The notes: a model not told the origin generated them from the letters alone. 64,000 nt of DNA from Serinus canaria (GCF_022539315.1 NC_066322.1:17432765-17496764); one strand, 5' to 3'; counted from the first letter of the stretch, positions 38,936-52,720 are shown. Program-made: numbers and translations.

Positions 38936-41900
38936 TGTAGGTTCTGGCCATTTAGTTTTCAATAAAACATGAATGCTAACCATAGCAACCACATCAGCCC
39001 CCTTCGAGAGAGCCACAGCTTGAATGAAGATGGGGTTTCACTGGTGAAAGCCTAACACGTGTAGACCTTTTACAGAGCTGTTCAAGAAAACAATCTCACT
39101 GGAAGAAGCAGACATAATTTCCCAGGAAGCATGTAAGAGGTAATGCAATATGCTGCTAGCTTTCCCTGCCTCTGCTACCTGCCTGCTCCTGGGAATTGCT
39201 GTTATTTGGGTGGTGCAGGGGGGTACATTAATGGCAAAGGTGTGGGCCTGCTCCCTGTGCTGCTCCGAGGGCTCGTTGCCCAGGATATTTTGGATCCTTG
39301 CCCATAAAGGCTTCCCCCAAAGTCCACACATGCCCACTGAGTCCCTGTTTTCCTGAAATCTTTCGCCTGGTAGGTATTTTCCTGAAGTGCACCCTTTTGC
39401 TTTAATCCCTGCTTAATCTTACAGAAAGATGCAAACAATTTTGTAACATCTCTGCCTTGGAAAATGTCAGGGATGTTCAACAAACTCTTCTGTGGCTCTT
39501 TATTCATGTGCCCCAAGAACAGACCGGGGTCCCCTCCCCAGTCTGCAGCTTTGGATATAAAATGCTACTGGATCAACCTTCTGGAAAGAGAAAGCTTTGA
39601 TTTGTAAAACTCAAGAGAAAATGTTTATCTGGGCAATATTAGATTAGTCACAGATTAATTACAATTGAAAAGTATTATTCATCTGTAATAAGAGTGAATT
39701 CTTCACTCAAGATTCATAGCAAAATAACATTATTTTTCAAATAAAAGTAATTTAAATGGAAGTAAGACCTTCTAATGCCACCATCTGTACAAGTAAATTA
39801 CTTTCAGAGTAATTAAATATGCATATCTGGGCTGTGTACTGTACTGATGAACCAAGTTTTATGGAAGCAATATGCTTAAAAATCCCTTAGGTATTAAAGA
39901 TGAAGAACCCATGGCATTTTGCATTCATATAACCATGAATAAGAAAAAATATTTTCTCTGCTGCATAATTTTGGGGAATATATTTTTATTAACTTTTCCA
40001 GGTTAATTAATACTTTTGCCAAATAGCAAATACGATCATCATATTTATTAGTCTGACATTTCACAGGGACTTAAAGCTCTATAAGAAGTTCCAGCATTGT
40101 GTGTGCCTGAATTTATGATTGTGACACAGTCACTCATCTTCTGCAGATTCCCAGGAAGCAGAGCAGTGCAGTGAAACCGAAATCATTATGTTGACTGAAT
40201 TCATTACTGCCGGACTTGTCCCTCCATGAAATAGCACTGCTCAGCCAATTGGGATTCATGGTCACAACCCTTCATGGGATCATCAGGGTTTATAGTCCAT
40301 AACAAATACAAATACAGCCAGGAACAATAACAGTCTGATACACCTGATCTATTACCCCACCTTGTGAGACTGTCGCGGGCGCCAGAGGCAGCGACTGGCC
40401 GCGTGTTTTCCCTTGTGCAGATGGATGGCACAGTCCTGTGGAAGCTGAGGCTGTGCCTCAGAACACAGCACTGACAGCATGCTCTGCAGTGACTCAAACC
40501 CATCTTTATGCTGGCAACACAAGGTTCATGCCTGGTGTGTAGGGAGCTTGGAATATTTGCTGGAGGAGTCAGAGCACTGCAGAAATTCTTGGTTAAAGAA
40601 ATACCTGAAGTCAGCTCCGTGGAGCGCTTCAGAAGAAGTCTGAAATCCCAGCTCAACCCTTTCAAAGCAGCAAATAGAACTGTCTACATGCACCAAAATG
40701 CAAGAGCAAAATCAAGCATAAAGAGACGCAGTTGGCACAATTCCTGTTTGCAAGTCAGCCGCTGCATACTGCATGTGATATGTATTTTATGTCAATGTAA
40801 CATTGCTTATAAAATGTGCAGAGGTTCCCTGACATCAAGAGATTTAGTCTACCTGCAGCACTTTCACTATTATCTCCCCAGATTAATTGCAGGAATGTGA
40901 CAACTGATGGAGGACAATAGATCGATTCTTCCTGCACCACAAATGTGAAATAAGAACTGGTGGCCTTAAACACAGAAAAGAAACAATGAAAGCTTCATTT
41001 CTCTATTTTCCCTGTGCTAACACTTGTGAACTAACATGTTGTGTCCACCCTTTGGGACCTGCTTATGTGTGTTTTAGATCATGCTTTGTGATAGATGGAG
41101 GTGGAGTTCATGTAGCCAAGAGGAGAGCCATTAGAAATGTTCTAATCTGGCAGGTATTGAAGCTTGGATGACATAAATTCTCACCTAGCATAAGGCAGTA
41201 GTTTGGTGTCAGGTTCAGCTGCATCCAGTCTAATTGTTCACAAATATGATGCTGGAGGTAGCCTGCATGAGTTTTCTTAAATTCCCTTTGTGTCTTGTCA
41301 CCTTTGTCTTTCTGTCCCTGAACCTCAGTCCGTGCCCAGTCTGCAAATCCCAGCATCTGCAACATGCTCTGCTTTCAGCAGTTCATTTTCTGCCCCTACC
41401 ACTGGAAGACAACAGTTATTTAGCAGGTTTTCTGTGAGGGTTGAGGTTGAAAGAGAACAAAGGTGGGAATTTAGGTGTGGAAGTGCTGAGTGAATCCTTG
41501 ACAAAGGGGCTTTTGCCTCTGTGGGATGGCTCCTATCAGGGCTGCATAGGAAAGACTTTTGTAGTACTCCTGAGAAGACCAGATTTTCAGGCCAAGGTCT
41601 GACCTGTAACAGACAATATTTACATAATGCTTATTGCTTTTGGGCAGCAAATCGCTCTTGGGAATTTAGAAATTACAGCAATAATGCAAAAGCAACTCTG
41701 CGTAGTCAAAAAGAAGCAATTTAAATGTGACTCACTTCAGCTTCTGAATGCGGCCACTTTGCCATGTCTAAGTCCATGTTTATGCTAAAACATTCTTAGA
41801 CTAGCATTATTAGCACAATGTAACACATTTCCCAATAATTTGAAAGTGAATCTTCCATGTGTTTGAAAATGACAAGGTAGGACAAGGACATTAAAATCAT

Positions 41901-42042
41901 CTTTTCTTCCTGTGTTACAGTGTCTTGTGTTCAGTATGCCTCCAATTCTCACCGAGGCTGGAGCATTATTTTTCACACCCTTTCCCCTCCATTTAGCTTC
42001 TAGTTACTTAGACAAAATTGAGAGAACTTTCTTACTTGCCAT

Positions 42043-42062
42043 GCTTTTAAAGCTTTAAAAGC
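42043..42062. repeat. Perfect 20-bp palindrome
   Basis: GCTTTTAAAGCTTTAAAAGC is identical to its own reverse complement, with AAGCTT at its centre. Confidence 0.95.
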
Positions 42063-42743
42063 TTTTGCTGAAAAGGTACCTATTTTCTTATCACTTTTTT
42101 TTTCTTTCTCTAGAAAGGGGCTTAATTTGAAGTTCTTTTTTGGCAGCTGTATTTCATTGTGATGCATTATGTCAGGGCACATCAGTCACATGAAGATTTA
42201 TGGAAAAAACATGCCCTTTTTAGGTGTCCCTCTTTGCAGTCCTCTTCAAAACACAGTGTTTTTTCAAGTAACTGAACAGAAACTATCAACAGTGTTATAA
42301 CTCTTAAAACATTTTGAGTGCAATGGCTTCATCTTACTCAATTATATAAATGTTATTTAAAGAACAAATATAGAATTTAATGTGGTGAACTTAGAAATTA
42401 AAAAAAAAAAGACCATTTTCACCTATTAGTGATGTTTACTTTTTACTGTTGAGCAAGGGCTTCTCTTTGTAACCAAGATAATCCTATGCTGTTCCTTATT
42501 TTACCATTAAATGAAATACATTCTGAATTCAGATGAAAATGAGGTACCTTGATGAAAGTGGGCTTCAGGTGTCGCACACTAAGCATTGTACGTTTTTCTT
42601 TGCTCTGATCCTCCAGCACACATAAGATTTCACCTCTTCACCTTTGAACAAGATTGCACTAACTTTGATCTTTTCAATTTTGTTCAACTCCAGGAAAGGA
42701 GCAGCTACTTGAAACATGTTATCATTTAGACTTTCAGAGGTTC

Positions 42744-42745
<2 letters not shown>

Positions 42746-42774
<29 letters not shown>

Positions 42775-42794
42775 GGAGGGGAAAGGAAAAAAAA
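42746..42794. repeat. Purine-only A/G-rich low-complexity tract
   Basis: A run of 19 A, then G, nine A, a 'ggaggggaaagg' core and eight A. All are purines on the plus strand. Confidence 0.95.
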
Positions 42795-43308
42795 CTTGAA
42801 AGCATGAACTGAAAGCTGTAGATTTTTATCTTGAGCTTCAGCTTTTGTAGCTGGTGCGTAATGGTTTAATATCAAATACTGTCTCCACATTGAACAAAAC
42901 AAAATACAGATTTTAAAAGCACACAGAATTACTAAATACAAATTTCATTTTTGGCAAGCATTTTTCTGCAGTAGTGATGTGGATATCCCATCCCAGGTCA
43001 AAGCCTAAGCTTTGTGTTCTTGCTCCTTCGCCTATGGCCTAAACCTATTATTTGAGCCTCTGTACTTGTGTGATACTAATTCATGATACTGACAGTTAAT
43101 CTATTTTTATAACTGTTATTATCTGAGCAAAATAAGGTTCTTCATTTTCTCTTCAAGTCTGAGGGCATGTAACAGTGGGGAGCAAAGTTAAAAGTATGAT
43201 ATTTTCAAGATCTTACACGGTTTAGCAATATTCTTAAAATTATTATCACCTTGTGCCAATATGGTAGTTATTTTGCTATTATTTCAGTGTTATTTGGGTT
43301 TATTTAGG

Positions 43309-43323
43309 TTTTTTTTTTTTTTT
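43309..43323. repeat. Homopolymer T tract (15 bases)
   Basis: An uninterrupted T run following 'tatttagg'. There is no sign of an adjoining element. Confidence 0.9.
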
Positions 43324-45609
43324 CTATTACAAGACAGATTTTTCACCCAAATACTTCAGAATTTTAAATCACAGAGCACTAGTGTACCAGCCCCAATGAG
43401 GCTCTTAGGTCCTAGGAAGTTTAATCAAAATTTTAATGATTACTAAAAGTTTACATTTTTTTCCCATTGGCTCCTCTTTATTCTTGCCTAGTTTACTCAG
43501 ATGTGCATTATTTCATCCCTATCTTCTCTGCTGAGACTGCAGTTGTTTAGGGAGACTTATGATAAGTAGCTCTTTGTGTCCATCCTCTTGCTTTGTTTTG
43601 AGGTTTGCTTTGCCCAACAGTACAAATGGGGGCAGTTTCTCCCTTCTTGGATGTGATGCTTCCTGAATTTGTTTCCATTAACAAGCTGTTGGAAGCAAGT
43701 TAATGCCACATTAATTTACTCTTACATCTGATTTGTCCTGCCTATTCCAAGGGTTGCTTGGGCAACAGATCATCCCCTAAATATCTCATGAAAGGTCTGA
43801 ATTCCATTCCCTGCAAAAGTGGAATTATGATTAATAATTTATACCACATTAAAACACTAACGACAAAAGACATAAAAAAAGATGTTGGTATGCAGGTGAA
43901 ATTATTGGCAGAGCTAATCTCTGCAGAGATCCTTGACGTGGTTACTTGGAGGGACTAAGTAATGTATTACTATTCATCAGCTGTTTATCCACTTTTCTTT
44001 TTTTTCACAGTATTCTATGTGTCAGACAGTCCTGGAACCAAGAACCTCCGAGCATGTTTCATCCTCTGGTTTCCTGAAACTTTCAGTTTCACCTGGAAAT
44101 TACTGGAATAGATGTTCTGGTCAAGGTATTTGCCCACACACTCCTCTTCAAGAGTCTTTGATCTATTGCGTACTGAAGGTTCATTGAGACTTTTGTTTGT
44201 TACTTTTCATAGCTCTGATTTCTTGTGGTTAATCAGATATCTTATTTTGAGATGTGCTTGATTTTCTAGCCTCCCCATCACAAATGCCTTTTGCAGGTGA
44301 GCCCCACTTCTAAGCAACTTCAGTAGTAGCCAGTGGCTCATGTCACCACTTGACTGCCACCTACTCAGACCTCCCACAGAGATGTCTGTGTAAAGCCATA
44401 TGTCCTGCCAGTCATTCAGGACATTGGCAGGTGTAGCAGGAAACTTCAGGCTCTCTAGTGACGATGGGGTTAGCGCCAGTAAAATCAAAGTGGAAATGTC
44501 CTGGAGCAGAAGTACTGAAAGAGGGATTACTCACTGCCAGTTCTGGGGAGAAAATGTGACACCCTGTGAGACCTGATCCTTTTAGTGTTGCCCAGGTACC
44601 CAGCACTGCAGTGTGTGGTGAGCAATTACCTGTGATTGAGACACAGGCTATTGCCTGCAGCCTTCGGGGCCAAGGAAATCCGCTCATATCCCAGTGTCTG
44701 CTGGCTGTAGTTCCAGGCTCTCTCAGTATCACAGGAGCAACTTTTCTGTAGTTTCCTTCTCCAGACAGTTTGCTGCTGCCAGGAAGCACCCCCAGGAAGC
44801 ACTGACATTTCCAACGCACTCAAGCAACAAGCATGGCTATCAAACTCATAGATTTGTGAGGGTTTGAGCTGGATGTCCCCATCCAGGTTTAATGACATCA
44901 TTCTGCTCCCCTTAAATGCTTCCATTTTCCTAATTTTTCCAGGAAAAAGGACAAACCCAGAACTTCAATCCTTAAAACAAAGATTTCTCGTTGCAGAACA
45001 ACACAAAATTTTTAAAGCAATACATTTTAATTTTAATTTTCTTGAGTGCATGCAAAACAAAATGATTGTAGTGTATAGGACAATAGCTAGCTTAAACTAA
45101 TGTCTAGATAGGTTTTCTTTTAGAGTAGTTGGTAGTTGAAAGCTGTCCTTAATGCACCGAGGGAGTAAAATCCACACTTGTTAGGATCTTATTTCATCCT
45201 CTTTCCTATGGTCTCACCTTTTTGGCCCTGCTAACTTTCATGTCCATAATGAACTCCATTTAGCTTCCCTGCAGCAGGACCTTGTCTTTGTTAATCACTG
45301 ACCCAGCGGCATGAAGCTGCATAGGAGAGCAGGTTATTTTTTTTTTCCTAGATTTTCTCTACTTCCTTCAGCAGTTGTAACTTCTAAGAAACTGCAGAAC
45401 AAACAAGTATAAAAGATCAGGAAGATGGCCTGAAAAAAATAATGTATAAAAGATTGTACTCAGTTCTCCCATAGCTGCCAGCTACAGACTGATGGCTGAA
45501 ATCTTAGAAGTTAATGAGATTAGGTCTATGGCAACTGATTGCTTAATGCTGTCTTCTCATTGAGTGGTGTCATGTTTGTGGTTTTTTTTACTTTTTTTCT
45601 TTTTTTCAG

Positions 45610-45745
45610 TAACCATCTATAAACTTGTCATGGAGATCAGCTGAGACCTCATGGCAGAAATCCCGTTTGAAACAACTGAAAATTACTTCACCTTGGCTCA
45701 AGCCACATCACAACAGATACCTTCTCCTCCTTCTCCAGCCCTGCT
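45610..45745 (+). other. Candidate exon with open frame from an internal ATG
   Basis: The segment follows an unusually strong polypyrimidine tract (three T-rich runs) ending in 'tttttttcag', and is followed by the donor 'gtgagt' after 'ccctgct'. An ATG at 45651 opens a frame of 31 complete codons plus two bases up to the donor, beginning MAEIPFETTENYF and ending in the proline-rich IPSPPSPAL. The ATG has G at +4 but no purine at -3, so its context is only moderate. An earlier ATG at 45629 stops after four codons. It could be a first coding exon of a plus-strand gene beyond the window, an alternative or lncRNA exon, or a chance pairing of splice-like sites. I do not recognise the peptide. Confidence 0.28.
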
Positions 45746-48700
45746 GTGAGTCAAAGGCCTTTTCTGGGCTGTTACTTTCCTGTGCTGAATGACCTTGAGC
45801 CTCTTCCCGTTGCCCCGTCTTTGCTTGGCTCAGCATGTGCATCTCTTGCTCTTTTAAATACGCCTGCATGCTCACCTTTGCTGTCTTCCTTTTTCTCCAC
45901 AGCTGAAGGTATTGGTCCTTTGTCAGGCTTTGAGACTCACACGTTTTAGTTCATAAATGCCTGTAACAATTCTCCATGTTTTTGACAGTGAAGATTTTTT
46001 CACTTTATTAAAAGAATGCTGGTATTGTCAAGCACATAGTACTTGCCTACTAGTATGTTTCCATTCTGCCCATGCTTGCAGAGCGAGGGAAAATTAGGTG
46101 AAGAAGTAGAGTAGTAGCATTTTATCCTTGTTTTGCATGGCCATAAATTTGCAGATCCGTGAAGCGGGGGAGAACCAGCGCACCGTGACTCACAGCACAA
46201 GCACAGCACAGTCGGAGGAGCCCAGCTTGGGTTGTGTGTATCCTTACTAACAGGGAAAGCTGAAATGCTAATTGACGTTGCAATCTGCTTCAGGTCAGGT
46301 AAAGGTCATCAGACCCCTGCAAATGCTTAATCCTTCCCATGGAAGCTTTGTGGGATTCCCAAAGATCCTACAAAAATAACCTTTATGTTTGTTTACATGG
46401 AGAATCTCTGCAGGAAGCAGAGCTAGCAGAGTAGTGGTAGGGAGGCATGGGGCTGGCAGTGGTGTCAGAAGGATGGTGAGGCTGGGCAGAGTCATCACCC
46501 TTTGCTCTTTTTTTCATGTTAAACAACATGTAAATACCCCTGTAAAACAGGGCTGCCACTCTTTGTTACCAATTCTTTCACAGATCTTCAGCCTCCTGGT
46601 AAAAGGCTGCATCAGCTTTTCTCAGAGACGAGCACTAGGATACATTCAGCTTGTGCTTGAATCTAACAGGGTGTGAGATGGGGTAGGCACAATACTGAGC
46701 ACTGTGCAACTTCCAAACAGTGTGGTGAACCCAGTCCATACCTTCAGCAAGGTATTCTGGCATAACCTAAAAGCATGCCTTGCTGAAATACAGGGACTGT
46801 GTATACACATACAAGTGAAGTGTATACACATGCTGAAGTGTTCTGCTGGGTCGAGGCCAGGATGTTCAGCATTGTGCAGGCTTAGCCCTTCCAGATGTCT
46901 CCAAAGATAAAATGGAAAGAAAGCGACAGTCACAGTCACATGGAACACAACCCGGCTTTTAAAAGGCTACTTTTGATAATTAGGTATTTTGTGTACTGTG
47001 GCAAGATGTGAATTACAAAACCCCTAATAATAATGTAGTTCAGTCAGGGTAGCCTTGAAATTAGACCCCTAGCAGAGAGGTTGCACTGTATAATGATAGT
47101 ACAGTACCATTTGTTTCAACACATTTAGCACTTCAGAATGGGATTTTTTTGTTAAACACCAGATGTTCTAGTGACCTGAGTGCTGACTCTAAGAGAATGC
47201 ACAATAGAATAGTGCGTCAAGGTCAATGGCACAAATTAATCTGTATTATCATGCTGTCATATTATACTGTATGCCCCATGTGAGAAAGATCTATGGCTAG
47301 TAAAGAGGGATCTTTACATGCAACTGTATGGGGTGTTGCAGTACACAGATTTTGAGTTTCCCAAGCCCTCAAACCCCCCTGAAAGAAATCTGATTCTTGG
47401 TTTGATAGTTTAAATTGTAAATGTGACATTCTTTCAGCGGGTGAAGGCTGTGGGGGTATGTGTCTGTAATCTTGCAGAAGCACAGTGAGAATTACCTCTC
47501 TTAATTGTAAATTCTGCCTTTCAGGACTTCAAAATAATAACCTATGTAGCTTGATTGTCTGGATTTTTCCTTTGACTTAAAAATGTGATAAGGCACAAAT
47601 GAATAATTGTTTACAATATTTTAAATGATAATTTATCTGCAGTAGATACTTCTGTCTCCATGAGTCCCCCACATCCCTTCTCCCTGCCCTGTGACTTCTA
47701 AGCTATTGCTGCAAGATGGCAGGATGTCAATGCCCCCCAAATTGAACCTGTGATTTGTTTTTCTTTGATTTATGGGCTTGTAGTCAATAAACTTTATAAA
47801 GGAAAGTATCAGACTGAGCAATCAATCAAAGATAAGCAGATTCTTGTCCTTTAAAAGCATTTCACCCCAGTAAGCAAGGGTCTCATTCATCTTTTACAAC
47901 CACTCTTGCAGCTTCAGCTGAGAAAGGACTTGCTGCTGACTACATTCCATTCTGCTGAAAACTCCCCTGTTCTGAGCTGAGATTTTTAAAATTCATTGCA
48001 GCAGTACCTTTCCTCCCCATGTTATTTGCCATCTCTAAAAGGACAAATTGTTTGCATGTTGTTACTAAAGGTAAATCTCCTTGCTGTGTAGAAGAAAAAA
48101 GGCTTATGTTTTTAAGTGTGAGAGGCATGGACTGTTGTTCTACAGAAACAGTATTCATTTTCTTTGTTATTTTACAAAGCAAAACATAAAAATAGGTTCC
48201 CATTTGTTTTTTATTAGTATCTGAATTTCGTTTTGAGCAAGGCAAATGTTATCCTGCATGTTTTGCCTCTCTGAAGCACAGATGGTGTGCATATGCAGAT
48301 TGGTGATTTTTTAATCAAAACAGTGACACTTGGGAATATATGTAAGTATTGTAATAATGCATTAGTCAGGAGTGATGTTGTAACACACTGAGATCATACA
48401 CATAAATCTAAGACACCATGTCTAGACACCCCAGGGAAGATGGCATGCCATGGGTTAGAGCAAGCATTAAGGAAGTGCAATATTTCAAATATGATGGGAA
48501 AATAATGCAATTTGCAGACTTTAATAAAACCATTGGGGAATTAATTTTACTAAGGATACACTCTCTCCAAAAACATCCATGTTTCTACATTTGCTTGGTA
48601 GATTATCAGAAGGTGAGACACTGTACCTGCTATCTCAGGCATAAGCACGGTACGGTATCTGTGAATTGTGCTGTATCTTTAATATGCTGCACATCAAAAT

Positions 48701-50277
48701 AATCCCTTTATAGTGCTTTAGTAGTACAAAACTGCATTATGCAAACAATGCACAGACAGCATAAACCTTGGAGATTCAGAATTTGAAGAGCTTTTAAATT
48801 AATCTCATAAGTGTTGATTTGGGCATGCTCAGGGAGTGCGCTCAGCTGTAAAACTTGACCGACCTAACCCTCCCAGTTTTAATTATTAGCTTTTTGATTA
48901 TCAAATATTAAATGAAGAGGTGCAATTTATGACTGTGGCATGTATAATTTTCATTTATCTGTAAAGGTTTTCTCAATTTTATTTAAAGAATCCTTGCTGT
49001 CTTTGGCTGATTTTTGTTATTTGTTGTCTTGTATAATTCTTGGTATATAATTTTAATCAGCCAACCACCTTTTAAAATTTTTGCCAGCTGATAACTACTC
49101 ACAAACAAGTAACTTGCAGTACTATGCCAGGAATGTTGTGATAAAAATGTCAATTTAAACCTGGCCAAGGATGACAATCGTAACTATTTCCAAGTGAGAA
49201 ACTTGAACAGAATACATAACACAATAGCACTTTTTACTTTCTGCTGGTGTAATACATGCAGAAGCTTTGGAGGTTCCCATAATGCTAACCCTCACAGTCA
49301 AAACCTCACTTAAAAATTGGCTGCATCGGTAGCTCCATCAACCTCATCATCTCTTGTCATCTGAAAGGCTAATAGTAAAAAATCTTCAATACAACAGAAC
49401 ATTTTTTGATTAAAATATCATCAACTCAAATGCTGGATGTAATCAGTCCTGTAAATTCAGCAGCTATTGAAGTCAGTGAGTGAGGGAACTCAGGTTTTGC
49501 CAATAGTGACCATGGGTTATATCCTGACCAAATGAACTCTGTTTCAGAAAACTAGGTGCATATGTTACCATGGAATAAACCCAAGCAATTCAGTATTTGC
49601 CTTCCCCTCATCTGTCTTTTCCTATCTGGGCTGTAAAGACACTCATCCAGAATCCTTTATTAAGACAATAATCCAGTGGGAAGGTACTTTGAAATCAAAA
49701 CCTGAAACAGGATGGGTTGGGACATAAGCAATACTTTGAAGTTGTCAGGAGATTCTTGGAAATGATGAGTTCACAGAGTTGGGACCAACATGGCATGGTT
49801 GCAGTGTTGTGAGGCCTCTCTGCACACAGCCCATCTCCTTCAGAAAATTGTAAACCACCCCTTGTATTTAGCTCTTCCCATTTTAAAGCTAGATTTCATC
49901 TTCTAGGATGTTCAGGAAATGTGAATGGGCTTCAGGGCTTGTGCAGGAGTATAAATACATCTGAAAGATCATAACAATGAGCAGCTTTCATGAATCTCCA
50001 TGGAGATTTTTTTCCCTTTGACCATCTTCCAAGGTCTTTGACAGAGTCAGGGTGGAATATCTCTGGTTTAAGACCAATCTTCCTGTTGCCTTTTGCCTCT
50101 TCCCATCTAGCTAGTGCTACACAAATATTACTATTGTATATTATATTTATTATATAGTCATCTACACAGTCCTCATTTTTCTTTCTCTTTCCTTCACATT
50201 CTCTTACTCTGAAACTTGATCTTTGTTGAATTTCTGCTATTTCCACCAGCACTTCATCTGTGTTCATTTTTGTCATC

Positions 50278-50320
50278 CTTCATATTACAGTATTACATCC
50301 TTCCTTCTTCATATTACAGT
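50278..50320. repeat. Direct repeat of 14 bp with 29-bp offset
   Basis: CTTCATATTACAGT occurs identically at 50278-50291 and 50307-50320. The DNA between contains a related 'acatccttcc' piece, suggesting an imperfect local duplication of about 29 bp. Confidence 0.85.
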
Positions 50321-52720
50321 CTACCCAAAATCTGCCTGCTTTAAACAGTATCACATATAAATGCACTAATGTCTTAATTTCAAGATGGTGTTGCTAATAT
50401 CAGTGAATGAAATGTATTACAGTCAGGTTCAATAAATATAAGCCTTACTGTTTGCTAGAACAGAACCCAAATCCTGGATTCTTCTATTCTGTGGAAGCTG
50501 CTGCAGTTTGCTTTTAGCATTTTCCCCCTATTAGATGGATCTTTGCTCTATTTCTTGGTACATATGAAGAGGTTCCATGCAGCAGCTCTGGGTCAGGTAC
50601 ATTTTTGTTTATAACCCCTGGCTGCATCCCACTATGGCTGATCTTCAGCAGCACACTTGCACTGCTCCTCCTCCTCATGGGCATCCACAGCACAGAGAAC
50701 GGGGTGAGGAAGGTGGGCTTACCTTCTCTCCTGGTGCATGCCCACGTGTGGTTTGGGTCAAAACATGCTATAGATCTAATTTTCCAGCTGTGGGGGTGTA
50801 AATGATGGCACTGTCGTTGGACTGGGCTCAGCAGAGGGTCAGCCATGGTTGGGGATGGGGTGTGATGGGGACGGGTGGCTCCTGGTGTCTCCCTGCTGTG
50901 AGTGCACAGCCTCCACTGGACAGTCTGAGATGGTCATTAAACCTGGCTGTGGAGAGCAGCTTGTCATGCTGCAGGAATATCAGATGCTAGACAGACCCCT
51001 TTAACCTTGCTTAACCTTTCCCTGTGCTCCTCAGCTAATGAGATGAAGGAGAGTTTTATTGGTGTTTCTTGGACTAGATCTTTTACATGACAGTTCCATG
51101 TATCTGAGCAGCCTAATGCCTTGTGTTTTGTAAATCAATATAGCTTCATCTATTTTTTTAAAAGCTAGAAATGTTTATTTTAGGCCTACTATCATATCCT
51201 ATAAATAATATTGATTTTGTTTAGCCTGAAAAACTATTTAATTTTGAATTGGCTCACCTTGTTAGTCAAATACAGTTCTTGGGTAAGTCCGAGCATGATT
51301 CTCATTACTTTTATCCCTATGGTGTTTGCAAACCTGGTGTCAATAAATTGAGAATGGGATCTCCTGTGCATAAACCACATCTAAGTTTTCAATTTATGGA
51401 AGTTTTTCAGACTCTGAGATTTAATGGGCAAACACAAGAAAGCAGTTACAGCAGATTGCACAGCCTCGTGTTACCTCAAATAATGCAAATTTTATAGGAC
51501 AGCGATGGGAATGTGCAACACTAAGCCAGCCTTTCATGGTGTTATGTGAATTACACTGGCTCAGCTAAAAAGGAAAACTTAAAAATTTATTTTATGTTTA
51601 CACCTTCAACACACACTTTTCGTAGTTATTATTTTATTTCTGTCCTTCCATCCTTGCCATTTTTCCATTGATTGAAGTTTAAATACTCTCATTGCCATTT
51701 GTGATGTTCTGAAATGAAGATTTCAGAGAAGAAGAATGAAGACAAGAGAACAAACTGCTGGTATTCAGGGTTAGGGTCATTGCTCCATCTGTTGTCTGCG
51801 GTGTTTGACACAACCAGTATTGTACAGCATGTACAACTAAAAAGGACCAGCACAGTGATGCTTCTTGCAGGTGCTTCAGACACTTCTAAAGGCATTTTTG
51901 AACAAAACTTCTGACATTTCCTTCCCATGTGTTCAAGACCTCTGTACCAGTAGTTTCTCAGTTTCTATTCTGAAATAAAATAAATTCCTGTCTATTTACA
52001 TGCTTGATGTAAGTAAATAAAATTTTCAGGACTGAGTCAAATGAGACAGTATATTAAAATTAATTTCTCATTGTCCAACTCTGTGATAAGATTCTTATAC
52101 AAGCCTTTGGATTGCAGGGTAAATAGATACCCATTTGATCTGTTCATGTATAAGACACAAAATCTGATTCAATTATCCTTTCATAGCAAATGTTTGACAC
52201 TTTAGGTACCAAATAGATGATACAAAGATTGACTCTGAAAGTAAAGGCTGAATTCATATACAAATGCAGGCATGATAATGATTTTCAGCCTTATCTCTAA
52301 AGTTAGCATTACACAAATGCAACCAAGGAAGTGATTAGAACATTTCTGTGTTGAACTTCTGAGACATTAGTTTGTGTATTATTACTTGCAACTAACTTTT
52401 CAATTTTACTGTAATTTGCCTTTCCCACTTGGTAAGGACAAAATATCAAATTGATGATTTACATTCTATGTGGGAAAAATAGGAACTTGCAAGAAGGTTG
52501 GTCTGTGAATTTTTATAGAAACATCAGAGAAGCTAAACAGCTCTAGCTCTTTAGTTCCAGAAATTAAGGTATAATATCGTTCTCCAAAAACACAGCATCA
52601 TCTCATTGCTTTGGGAATGACTGTGGGAAAAGCACATAAGTCTATTTTGTATTAAAATGAAGCAGAAAGTTAGTTAATTAATTAATTTCTGCTTGCCAAG
52701 GTGCCCATGTGAATTTGTGA

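Larger units (their letters stand above)
36109..45609. other. Non-coding stretch
   Basis: No supported gene. It contains GC-rich patches (36590-36745 and 37770-38160), a perfect hairpin (38901-38935), a small CpG cluster (about 40371-40405), a 20-bp palindrome (42043-42062), an A/G-rich tract (42746-42794) and a T run (43309-43323). Frames such as 40508-40900 (130 codons, plus) and 40204-40665 (153 codons, minus) overlap each other and lack any recognisable protein feature. Confidence 0.6.

Noticed and set aside
40204..40900. Overlapping frames of 153 codons (minus) and 130 codons (plus)
   Set aside because: The two overlap on opposite strands and neither shows a recognisable motif. Chance frames are the simpler explanation.
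50706..50730. Donor-like site on the minus strand ('aaggtaagc')
   Set aside because: The minus frame upstream of it is random-looking, and frames are open on the plus strand too. No acceptor was found.
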